Shown here piece by piece: positions 1-5,632 of a DNA stretch of 6,750 nucleotides; position 1 is the first letter of the stretch, and each line of letters starts with the position of its first letter. The position numbers and the translations under genes were made by a program. The notes under the pieces are model-generated. The model made no database searches. It had not been told where the DNA came from and saw only the letters and a list, made by a program, of their open reading frames with translations. The stretch is from Candidatus Bipolaricaulota bacterium (GTDB lineage Bacteria; Bipolaricaulota; Bipolaricaulia; UBA7950; UBA9294): contig JAJOKK010000120.1 of NCBI GenBank assembly GCA_021129875.1, forward strand, positions 1 to 6,750. Direction: 5' to 3'.

Positions 1-1
1 T

Positions 2-74
2 TGGGCGAAGCAGGGCTCGAACCTGCGACCTTTCGGATGTGACCCGAACGCTCTCCCAGCTGAGCTATTCGCCC
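2..74 (-). tRNA. tRNA-Val, anticodon CAC
   Basis: The minus strand folds into a complete 73-nt cloverleaf. It has a 7-bp acceptor stem (GGGCGAA with TTCGCCC), a D stem GCTC/GAGC, a 5-bp anticodon stem TTCGG/CCGAA, a T stem GCAGG/CCTGC with the TTCGAGC loop, and discriminator A73. The 7-nt anticodon loop is GTCACAT, so U33 is followed by CAC, which reads the valine codon GUG. The loop has G at position 32, where a pyrimidine is usual. The 3' CCA is not encoded, because the base after A73 is A, so CCA must be added by the nucleotidyltransferase. The gene lies 60 nt downstream of rng on the same strand and could be either the last gene of the operon or separately transcribed. The fold is certain; the isotype rests on the anticodon. 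Confidence 0.95.
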
Positions 75-87
75 TAATCTCCAGCGG

Positions 88-116
88 ATTATCTACCGCC
101 GACTCTTCTATTCTAA
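88..116 (-). promoter_or_regulatory. possible promoter for tRNA-Val
   Basis: On the minus strand, TTAGAA (positions 116-111) and GATAAT (93-88) are separated by exactly 17 nt, matching sigma-70 type -35 and -10 spacing. Initiation near 81-82 would leave a short 5' leader of about 7 nt before the tRNA. The -10 is good (5 of 6) and the -35 is weak (3 of 6). The match could be chance, because the tRNA may simply be cotranscribed with rng. Confidence 0.3.
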
Positions 117-117
117 C

Positions 118-136
118 GACCTGCCTCCGGCGGGTC
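118..136 (-). terminator. hairpin at the rng stop codon, possible weak terminator or processing signal
   Basis: On the minus strand GACCCGCC and GGCAGGTC form an 8-bp stem with one C-A mismatch around a GGA loop. The stem includes two bases of the rng stop codon. No run of T follows, so this is not a standard intrinsic terminator. It may instead stabilise the 3' end of the rng message or mark the junction with the tRNA precursor. Confidence 0.25.
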
Positions 137-1379
137 AAGCATCGAACTGTGCGTTCTCCAACATGTCGGCCAGGCTCTCCCCTGCACGCTTACGGGTGAT
201 CTCTGCCAGGCCGAGCGCGGTGAAGTCGACAAAATCCGCAGAAACACGGTCTTTTCTCAGCTCATCTCTGATCTTAGATCCCAGCCTCTCCTCATTCTTG
301 CGGTCGGCCATATCCACAAAATCAACGACGATAATCCCGCTCATTTGCCTAAGCCGCAGTTGACGCGCAATCTCCGCCGCTGCTTCCAGGTTGGTGTTGA
401 GGATCGCATCCTCTTGGTTGCGGTGCTTGGTGTCCCCTCCGGTGTTGACGTCGATCGCGATGAGTGCCTCTGTCTCATCGATCACCAGCGACCCGCCGCC
501 GCTAAGGCTGACCCGCCGCGACAGTGTCTCCTGAATCTGTTCCTCCAGCTGATAGTGCTGGAACAACGGGGCTTTCTCCCGATTGAGACGGACCCGGTCT
601 TTGTACTCGTCCATCCGCATGTAATCGAGGAAATAGAGGATTTTTTCATGAAAAAACTCCGAGTCGACAATAACCTCGTCGATGTCGGGGAGGAGTCGGT
701 CGCGGAGGATCGTCTGCACGAGGCCCATAGTCTTGTACAGAAGCTGAGGAGCGGTCGCACGCTGCGCCGCAGCTTCTATCGCCTCCCATGTCTCCATGAG
801 GAACTGATAGTCGCGTTTCAACTCCTCCTCGCTCGCCCACTGCGCCGCAGTGCGCGCAATCAACCCCTCACCGTTCTTCTTCATCTCGCGCGCGGTACGG
901 CGCAGCCGTCGTTGTATCCGCACCCCTTCGATGCGGCGGGAGACGCCCAGACGGTCTTCGGTCGGAAGGAAGATCCAGAACCTCCCCGGAAGGCTGATCT
1001 TTGTTGTCCCTTGCGGGTTCTTCGACCCGATACCTCCCCGCCTCACCTGGATGGTGAGTGTCTCCTTCGATCGGAGGAGCTTGTTGATCGGCGCGCCGCC
1101 GGACCACGGTTTGAACCCCTTGGCGATCACGATGGCGTCGTTGATCTCCCCTCTTGCGAGGAAGAGACTCTTCTTCTCTCCCACGTCGATGAATGCCGAC
1201 CCCAACCCGGGGAGGACGTCTTCCACCCGCCCTTTGTAGATGTTTCCCACGATCTTCTCTTGCGTTGGATGCCCGTAGAAGATCTCCATCAACTTGTCAC
1301 CCTCCAGCAGGGCCACACGCGTACGCTTGGCCTGTTTGTCCGGAGAGTCGACTGTTATTAAAATTCGCTTCCCTTTAAT
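135..1379 (-). CDS. rng: Ribonuclease G/E family endoribonuclease, short form lacking the C-terminal zinc-link region
   Basis: Single-strand-specific endoribonuclease of the RNase E/G family, which matures rRNA and tRNA precursors and starts mRNA decay. Counting from the proposed start (414 aa), an S1-like RNA-binding domain begins near residue 45 with GNIYKGRVEDVLPGLGSAF. This is followed by ISLPGR and GVSRRIEG, the block RTAAQWASEEELKRD, and the DNase I-like catalytic core. The core carries the two metal-binding aspartates, D310 in AIDVNTG and D353 in VVDFVDM. The frame is open to a stop at 1398-1400, and the first strand RILITV lies upstream of the first GTG (1316), so starting there would remove conserved sequence. 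The best start is ATT at 1379-1377, preceded by AAGGTGA with about 5 nt spacing and overlapping the folK end by 22 nt. The protein stops just after ITRKRAGESLADML. The CPxC zinc-link and small domain of typical members (about 490 aa in E. coli RNase G) are missing, and only 60 nt separate it from the tRNA. Confidence 0.88.
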   Translation of the reverse strand: MKGKRILITVDSPDKQAKRTRVALLEGDKLMEIFYGHPTQEKIVGNIYKGRVEDVLPGLGSAFIDVGEKKSLFLARGEINDAIVIAKGFKPWSGGAPINKLLRSKETLTIQVRRGGIGSKNPQGTTKISLPGRFWIFLPTEDRLGVSRRIEGVRIQRRLRRTAREMKKNGEGLIARTAAQWASEEELKRDYQFLMETWEAIEAAAQRATAPQLLYKTMGLVQTILRDRLLPDIDEVIVDSEFFHEKILYFLDYMRMDEYKDRVRLNREKAPLFQHYQLEEQIQETLSRRVSLSGGGSLVIDETEALIAIDVNTGGDTKHRNQEDAILNTNLEAAAEIARQLRLRQMSGIIVVDFVDMADRKNEERLGSKIRDELRKDRVSADFVDFTALGLAEITRKRAGESLADMLENAQFDA

Positions 1380-1888
1380 TTTGTCACCTTCTTTTTCTCA
1401 TCGAGCCCCGCCAGCATATCGGCGTACCGAACCGTCTGGTTCGGATCATTTATTTGCGGTGCGATCTCAAGTAGAGGCTCAAGGACGAACCGTCGCTCGT
1501 GCATCCGCGGGTGAGGGATTATAAGACTGTCTTCATCGACGATACTCCCTTTGTAGAGCAGGATGTCAATGTCGATCACCCGTGGCCCGAAGCGAACGTT
1601 CCTCTCCCTCCCCGCCTGTTCCTCGATCCGTTTACACAGGATGAGGAGACTCCGCGGTTCGAGGTCTGTCTCACCGGCAACAACTGTGTTCAAAAACCAC
1701 GGTTGCTCCGTAAGGCCGACCGGTTCGGTCTCGTAGATGGAGGAACGCCGCACTACGGCGAATCCACCCTCCTCTAGGGAGACGATCGCTCTTTCGATGA
1801 ACGATTGTCGATCTCCTAGGTTGGCGCCCAAACAGAGGAATACCAGTTTGTCTACGTCCTTTCCATCTCTAACTCGATCGCTGTGCAT
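1358..1888 (-). CDS. folK: 2-amino-4-hydroxy-6-hydroxymethyldihydropteridine pyrophosphokinase (HPPK)
   Basis: Cytosolic enzyme that moves pyrophosphate from ATP to 6-hydroxymethyl-7,8-dihydropterin, the step after FolB in folate synthesis. Visible family marks in the 176 aa are FLCLGANLGDR near residues 17-27, YETEPVGLTEQPWFLN at 52-67, RFGPRVIDIDILLY at 99-112 with the metal-binding D106 and D108, and IPHPRMHERRFVLEPL at 124-139. Length is normal for a single-domain HPPK. The ATG at 1888 has AAAGGTGA just upstream and gives a 37-nt overlap with the end of folB. That start adds about 14 residues before the usual N-terminus, so a later non-ATG start cannot be excluded, for example CTG behind AAAGGA, giving LVFLCLG. 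The last codons overlap the proposed start of rng, which suggests translational coupling. Confidence 0.95.
   Translation of the reverse strand: MHSDRVRDGKDVDKLVFLCLGANLGDRQSFIERAIVSLEEGGFAVVRRSSIYETEPVGLTEQPWFLNTVVAGETDLEPRSLLILCKRIEEQAGRERNVRFGPRVIDIDILLYKGSIVDEDSLIIPHPRMHERRFVLEPLLEIAPQINDPNQTVRYADMLAGLDEKKKVTKLKGSEF
1377..1390 (-). promoter_or_regulatory. ribosome binding site and probable AUU start of rng, inside folK
   Basis: AAGGTGA (1390-1384) stands about 5 nt before ATT (1379-1377), the only reasonable start upstream of the conserved RILITV strand. No ATG, GTG or TTG exists in this frame between the stop at 1398-1400 and the GTG at 1316. The site lies within the last codons of folK, whose stop is at 1360-1358. 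Confidence is limited because a sequencing error or a frameshift could also explain the missing start. Confidence 0.55.
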
Positions 1889-2232
1889 TTCACCTTTCCC
1901 AGCCCGGGCGGGTTTAACTTCTCCACCCGGATAGAGACCATTTTTATCCTCGGAAACCGTTCTAATAGGCCGTTTGCGATCGCTTGAGCAAGGGACTCGA
2001 TGAGAGTGTATTGTTGTGCTCGGTTTATCTCGCGAACGGCGCTCACCAGTCGACCGTAGTCGATACTGTCTGTAAGAGAGTCGGTGGTAAATGCCTTGTG
2101 AAACTCTCCTTCTATGCGAAGATCAATGCAAAAACGGTTTCCTTTCACTCTTTCTACTTCATAGCAACCGTGGAATCCAAGGAGTTCAATCCCCGATACG
2201 ATTAGCCACGCATCTTTTATTCTACTGCTCAT
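1852..2232 (-). CDS. folB: dihydroneopterin aldolase
   Basis: Converts 7,8-dihydroneopterin to 6-hydroxymethyl-7,8-dihydropterin plus glycolaldehyde, supplying the substrate of FolK, encoded directly downstream. The 126-aa protein has the usual length and layout: GIELLGFHGCYEVERVKGNRF at 14-34 (written with its core FHGCYEVER), SIDYGRL at 56-62, LIESLAQAIA at 77-86 and VEKLNPPG at 103-110. Aligned by eye with the S. aureus enzyme, the active-site residues are kept: E27 (Glu22), Y59 (Tyr54), E79 (Glu74) and K105 (Lys100). The ATG overlaps the glyS stop as ATGA (2229-2232), a classic termination-reinitiation junction. No folP or folE is visible in the window. Confidence 0.95.
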   Translation of the reverse strand: MSSRIKDAWLIVSGIELLGFHGCYEVERVKGNRFCIDLRIEGEFHKAFTTDSLTDSIDYGRLVSAVREINRAQQYTLIESLAQAIANGLLERFPRIKMVSIRVEKLNPPGLGKVKCTAIELEMERT

Positions 2233-4349
2233 TCCGCTCCCTGCAGATTATCATGCGCCGGTGGGCGCGATGACGAAATCTCGACAATCGCTCCGAGATC
2301 ACCGACCGTAAGGAACAGGTCGGCGAGTGCACGCAGGAATCCGAGGCGGTTACGCTTAAGGTCCGCTGCCGCTGCAGTGACGACGACCTCGCCAAGGTAG
2401 CGATCGAGCGCCCCCTGCAACGGAATCAGATGTTCGATAGCTCCTTTGTAGTCCCCTTCCTCAAGGGGACGTCTGAGCCGTCCATCCGCTTTCAGATACT
2501 CGCGCCACAGGCCTTGTTCGGCCTCCTCCACGAATCTGCCAGGCTCGTACTGGGCTGTGTCGACCGCTCCGGCGATAATCTTGCGTACCTTGGCGAAGGA
2601 GGTTGCCAGCGCTTGAAACTTCGGCTGGTTTTGCCATTCGACAAGGGCGTGGGCGCGCTTGAGCACGCGGTAAAAGTTCCCCATTTTGGTTGCGGAGAGA
2701 GCAGCGATCACCGCAGCCGGGATCTGGTAACGCTCCTTCAGCGCCCGACGGACGTACTCGGTTAAGAACCTTCCCACACCCTCCGGTCCGGTCTTTTTCT
2801 TCAGCGGGGCGTAGATGTCGATCGACTGCTCGGCGAGCGCGATGAAGTCGAGATCGATTTCTTGCTGCACTGCTAGATCGATGAGGTCAGGCAAGCCGTT
2901 CGGCTGTAAGTCATTCGGCTGTAAGTCATTCGACTGCAAGCCGTTCGGCTGTAAGTCATCTGACTGCAGGCCATTCGGATGTAAGCCGGCCAGAACGGCG
3001 CAGACGATCGTGTCGAGCATGTCGGCAAGGCCGATCACCACAGCGATATTGCTTGACGGCAATCGATCCTTGACAACGGCCTTATCAGCGAATGCTGTAT
3101 CAGCGAATGCTGTATCAGCAAAGTAGTGCCTGCGGATCGCCAAGGCGACCTCTATTGGCTCCTTATCCAGTTCAGCGTAGATCCCGCCGGCGACCCCGCG
3201 TAGTTCGGGGAACGCCCTGACCAATTCGGTAGCTAGGTCGGCCTTGCACAGGAACGCTGCGCGATCGACCAGCTCGCGAGGCGTCTCCCCGACAGCCGTG
3301 GCAATCTCCGCAGCAAGTGCCCTGATCCGCTCGGTCTTCTCCCACAGCGACCCAAACCGGCATCCGCCGGGGTGGATCGCGTCATCGATATTGCGCAGCT
3401 TCCGCACGTACTCGGCAAACGGACGCTGCCGATCTCGATCGAAGAAGAACCGCGCATCGCGTAGACGGGCGAGGATTGCTCGCTCAAACCCGGCATGGAT
3501 GAACCCTGTGTCGCCCGACGGGCATTCGCCCGATAGGCATTCACCCGATGAGTCTTCGCCCGATGGGCGATCGCAAAATCCGATGAACGCGGGAATCGTC
3601 CGATCGGGGAGGACGATAGGGATAAATATCCGCCCCGTACTCAGCGCGGCTTGCACCACCTCCACCGGGAGATCGAGACAAGCTGGGGCGCCGTTCACCA
3701 AAGGAGGAATACGCACAACGATTGGTGTGGGGTATTCGACACTGTTGACGACCCGCACGAGCATCTCCTCACTAACCCAGCATTCCCCACCCGGATCGGT
3801 GGACATCCCATCAGTGGCTGAGCCAGTGGTTGCTGTGGTGAGTGCAAGATCGACCCGCTTCCTTCGCTCATTCGCATCGACGATAATCGACACTTCCTCG
3901 AGCGTTGCTTTGTAGTCGGATGCGTCTCTCAGTACGACCCACTCCTTAGAACCGGAGAGACGACTTCCACAGGTCACCCGGTCGGCACGCAGCTCTCCCA
4001 TGGTCAACGGAACGACTTCGTCCCCGTACAAGCAGACGAGCCAGCGGATTGGTCGTACGAAGGTGAGCCCCGAGGAATCCCAGCGCATGCTCCTTATCGG
4101 GCGAAGCCCCGTCAACAAACCCGGGAGGATCTCAGCGAGCAAGGCAATGGTCGTCGTGCCCGGGCCTTTGTCAAGGTCGTGCACAAGGAGGGCCAACCGC
4201 CGCGGAGTATAGAAGACTTCGATCCGGGCATAATTGAGGTTCTGCTGTGCAAAAGCCTGATTGGCCCCTTTGCTCAGCTGCGCAGCCAGGCAGGGCGCTT
4301 CCAAAGCGGGCATATCCTCGATCCCGATCTCAAAGAGCAGGTCAGGCAT
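2229..4349 (-). CDS. glyS: Glycyl-tRNA synthetase beta subunit, divergent, with in-frame 15-bp repeat arrays
   Basis: Beta subunit of the bacterial alpha2-beta2 glycyl-tRNA synthetase. It binds tRNA-Gly and contributes an HD-type domain and a C-terminal anticodon-binding domain. The start is ATG at 4349 (MPDLLFEIGIEDMP), with GGAGGG 5 nt upstream; a TTG at 4361 is less likely. The 706-aa product keeps YTPRRLALLV, SMRWDSSGLTFVRPIRWLV, ARLRDARFFFDRDR, WEKTERI, LCKADLATELV and a C-terminal helix ending GFLRALADLFLTVGDLG. Two things are odd. First, after HDLDKGP (residues 59-65) it jumps straight to GTTTIALLAEILPGLL, so about 50 residues found between these points in typical GlyS are missing. Second, three pentapeptide arrays lie at about residues 263-282 (SGECx), 410-424 (FADTA) and 456-485 (LQPNG/LQSND). 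The last seems to replace the conserved DPFALRRAALG segment. Total length is near normal because gains and losses offset. The gene overlaps glyQ by 8 nt. Confidence 0.93.
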   Translation of the reverse strand: MPDLLFEIGIEDMPALEAPCLAAQLSKGANQAFAQQNLNYARIEVFYTPRRLALLVHDLDKGPGTTTIALLAEILPGLLTGLRPIRSMRWDSSGLTFVRPIRWLVCLYGDEVVPLTMGELRADRVTCGSRLSGSKEWVVLRDASDYKATLEEVSIIVDANERRKRVDLALTTATTGSATDGMSTDPGGECWVSEEMLVRVVNSVEYPTPIVVRIPPLVNGAPACLDLPVEVVQAALSTGRIFIPIVLPDRTIPAFIGFCDRPSGEDSSGECLSGECPSGDTGFIHAGFERAILARLRDARFFFDRDRQRPFAEYVRKLRNIDDAIHPGGCRFGSLWEKTERIRALAAEIATAVGETPRELVDRAAFLCKADLATELVRAFPELRGVAGGIYAELDKEPIEVALAIRRHYFADTAFADTAFADKAVVKDRLPSSNIAVVIGLADMLDTIVCAVLAGLHPNGLQSDDLQPNGLQSNDLQPNDLQPNGLPDLIDLAVQQEIDLDFIALAEQSIDIYAPLKKKTGPEGVGRFLTEYVRRALKERYQIPAAVIAALSATKMGNFYRVLKRAHALVEWQNQPKFQALATSFAKVRKIIAGAVDTAQYEPGRFVEEAEQGLWREYLKADGRLRRPLEEGDYKGAIEHLIPLQGALDRYLGEVVVTAAAADLKRNRLGFLRALADLFLTVGDLGAIVEISSSRPPAHDNLQGAE
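2893..2982 (-). repeat. 15-bp tandem array, six units, in glyS
   Basis: Six 15-bp units read on the plus strand as AAGCCGTTCGGCTGT and variants (AAGTCATTCGGCTGT, AAGTCATTCGACTGC, AAGTCATCTGACTGC, AGGCCATTCGGATGT), with no spacers. Units 1 and 4 are identical. The array is in frame with glyS and encodes pentapeptides of the type L-Q-[PS]-[ND]-[GD]. The basic unit contains inverted arms AGCCG and CGGCT around TT. Confidence 0.95.
3082..3126 (-). repeat. 15-bp tandem array, three units, in glyS
   Basis: Units on the plus strand are TTATCAGCGAATGCT, GTATCAGCGAATGCT and a diverged GTATCAGCAAAGTAG. In frame they encode FADTA-FADTA-FADKA. Across the unit junction the sequence CAGC-GAAT-GCTG is an inverted repeat with 4-bp arms. 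The first two units differ at one base, which suggests recent duplication. Confidence 0.85.
3511..3570 (-). repeat. 15-bp tandem array, four units, in glyS
   Basis: Plus-strand units are TCGCCCGACGGGCAT, TCGCCCGATAGGCAT, TCACCCGATGAGTCT and TCGCCCGATGGGCGA. In frame they encode S-G-E-[CD]-x repeats (SGED, SGECL, SGECP, SGD). The first unit contains GCCCG-A-CGGGC, an uninterrupted inverted repeat. The array lies in the loop before the conserved ARLRDARFFFDRDR motif. Confidence 0.92.
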
Positions 4350-5268
4350 CTTGCCCTCCAAACCGCAGGTACTCTTGTGCGCAGCGCTCTATCAGCTCGC
4401 GGATGCAAGTGGTGAATCCGGCTTTTTCGCCGGGGCTGAGCGCGTCGCGTGCATCTAGCAAGTCGAGGAGGTGCGCACAGCGGAGCGCGTGATCGTACGC
4501 TGGGAAGAAAAGGGTACAGTTATTCCTACTATCGGAACTCCTGCCCCAGGGAATTCTGTCCTGGGGAGCCCTGTCTTGGGAATCCCTGCCTGCAGTAAGG
4601 CAGTCGCCACACTCTTCGATGCTGAGCTCGAACATCTTCAGCACCCGATCGGTGCTCGCCCGCTCAAAGTTGTAGGCTGAGAACTGGCGCTCCTTCTCGT
4701 TTCCGAGCTCTCGGCAGGGGGAGGCGTCATCCCAGAAGAGGTCGTGGTCGCTCTCCTTTCCCTGCATAGCACTGGCGACCCCTTCCAGACCGTAGGTCAG
4801 TCCGACCGACACCGGGGCGAGTTCGACCCCTCCCATCTGTTGGAGGTAGGTGAAGCGGGTGATCGGCATCCCATTCAACAGGACCTGCCACCCGACCCCG
4901 CTCGCGGCAAGGACCGGGGAGACCCAATCCTCTGCCGAGAAACCGATGTCGTAATCTGCCGGGCTCAACCCCAGATCCCGGAGGCTAGACAGGTAGATCT
5001 CCTGAATCTCCGCCGGCGGGGGCTTCAGCACAACCTGATACTGGTGATGCAACCGCAGCCGTAATGGATCTTTGCCGTACCGCCCGTCGGCCGGCCGTTG
5101 GTTCGACGTTATGTAGCCGACTCGGTACGGAACAGAGCCCAGCGTCCCGAAGAAGGCAGCTGGGCTGAGTGTACCCGCCCCGGTCTCTACGGTGTGCGGC
5201 GGGATGAGCTGGCACCCGTAATGTCGCCAGAATCCGTGTAGGTGCAGGATGATATCGTAAAGATCCAT
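4342..5268 (-). CDS. glyQ: Glycyl-tRNA synthetase alpha subunit
   Basis: Class II catalytic subunit of tetrameric bacterial GlyRS, which activates glycine with ATP and charges tRNA-Gly together with the adjacent glyS product. Recognisable blocks in the 308 aa are an N-terminal helix with W and GC residues, VETGAGTLSPAAFFGTLG, NQRPADGRYGKDPLRL (usual PSRRPTDGRYG), QYQVVLKPPP, GWQVLLNGMPITRFTYLQQ, VGLTYGLEGVA and, near the end, LLDARDALSPGEK. The start is ATG at 5268, one base after the rplT stop, with AAGGA inside the rplT end as Shine-Dalgarno. The frame runs further upstream, but those codons overlap rplT and show no family similarity. Residues 226-245 are a four-unit pentapeptide array in the linker between the catalytic body and the C-terminal helices. 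The last 8 nt overlap glyS. Confidence 0.96.
   Translation of the reverse strand: MDLYDIILHLHGFWRHYGCQLIPPHTVETGAGTLSPAAFFGTLGSVPYRVGYITSNQRPADGRYGKDPLRLRLHHQYQVVLKPPPAEIQEIYLSSLRDLGLSPADYDIGFSAEDWVSPVLAASGVGWQVLLNGMPITRFTYLQQMGGVELAPVSVGLTYGLEGVASAMQGKESDHDLFWDDASPCRELGNEKERQFSAYNFERASTDRVLKMFELSIEECGDCLTAGRDSQDRAPQDRIPWGRSSDSRNNCTLFFPAYDHALRCAHLLDLLDARDALSPGEKAGFTTCIRELIERCAQEYLRFGGQDA
4534..4593 (-). repeat. 15-bp tandem array, four units, in glyQ
   Basis: Plus-strand units are GGAACTCCTGCCCCA, GGGAATTCTGTCCTG, GGGAGCCCTGTCTTG and GGAATCCCTGCCTGC. They are more diverged than the glyS arrays but keep a strict 15-bp step. In frame they encode GRDSQ, DRAPQ, DRIPW and GRSSD, roughly [GD]-R-x-[SP]-x. 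Inverted arms CCCCAGG and CCTGGGG flank one junction. Confidence 0.75.
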
Positions 5269-5269
5269 C

Positions 5270-5632
5270 CTAGTCCTTGACCTCTTCCTCCTTGGCCATC
5301 TCAGCAAGGATGGCGAACGTCGCGGCATCGTGAATTGCTATCTCGGAAAGCATCTTCCGGTTGAGCCCCACTTTGCGCCGTTCGAGCCCGCCGATCAACG
5401 CCGAGTAAGAAGTACCGTGCAGCTTTGCCGCAGCACTAATCCGTACAACCCACAGCCGGCGAAAATCACGCTTGCGCCGCCGCCGGTCGATATAGCTGTT
5501 TCTCAGGGCCTTCATCACCGCTTGTTTCGCAATCCTGTGCGATGTCCCTCTTTTTCCCTTGAAGCCTTTGGCAAGACCCATGATTTTCTTCCGGCTCGTT
5601 GCTCTCTTATTCCCTCCACGCGCTCGTGGCAT
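5270..5632 (-). CDS. rplT: 50S ribosomal protein L20
   Basis: Early-assembling 23S rRNA-binding protein of the large subunit and, in several bacteria, the translational repressor of the infC-rpmI-rplT transcript. The 120-aa product starts MPRARGGNKRATSRKK and has the basic, lysine/arginine-rich N-terminal half typical of L20. The conserved core is IAKQAVMKAL, YIDRRRRKRDFRRLWVVRI and LHGTSYSALIGGL, followed by the helical LNRKMLSEIAIHD. ATG at 5632 is preceded by AGGAGA at good spacing. Unusually, rplT is separated from rpmI by 248 nt, where the two are normally close, so its translation is not coupled to rpmI by proximity. glyQ follows after one base. Confidence 0.97.
   Translation of the reverse strand: MPRARGGNKRATSRKKIMGLAKGFKGKRGTSHRIAKQAVMKALRNSYIDRRRRKRDFRRLWVVRISAAAKLHGTSYSALIGGLERRKVGLNRKMLSEIAIHDAATFAILAEMAKEEEVKD

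Noticed and set aside
345..1361. 338-codon open frame on the plus strand opposite rng
   Set aside because: It lies entirely antisense to a gene with clear RNase G motifs, has no recognisable domains, and its composition (rich in R, P, L, D) is typical of a shadow of a GC-rich coding frame.
2893..2982. CRISPR array
   Set aside because: Units are 15 bp, directly adjacent without spacers, and lie in frame inside a coding gene.
2815..3126. Cysteine-rich repeat protein on the plus strand (FGCKS-type repeats)
   Set aside because: The cysteines come from reading the glyS 15-bp array in the antisense frame; there is no sign of an independent gene.
3244..3915. 223-codon open frame on the plus strand opposite glyS
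   Set aside because: Serine/arginine-rich shadow of glyS; its internal repeats are only the antisense reading of the 15-bp array at 3511-3570.
4342..5328. Longer glyQ starting at 5328
   Set aside because: The extra 20 residues overlap rplT and are arginine-rich shadow sequence; the family N-terminus and Shine-Dalgarno fit the ATG at 5268.
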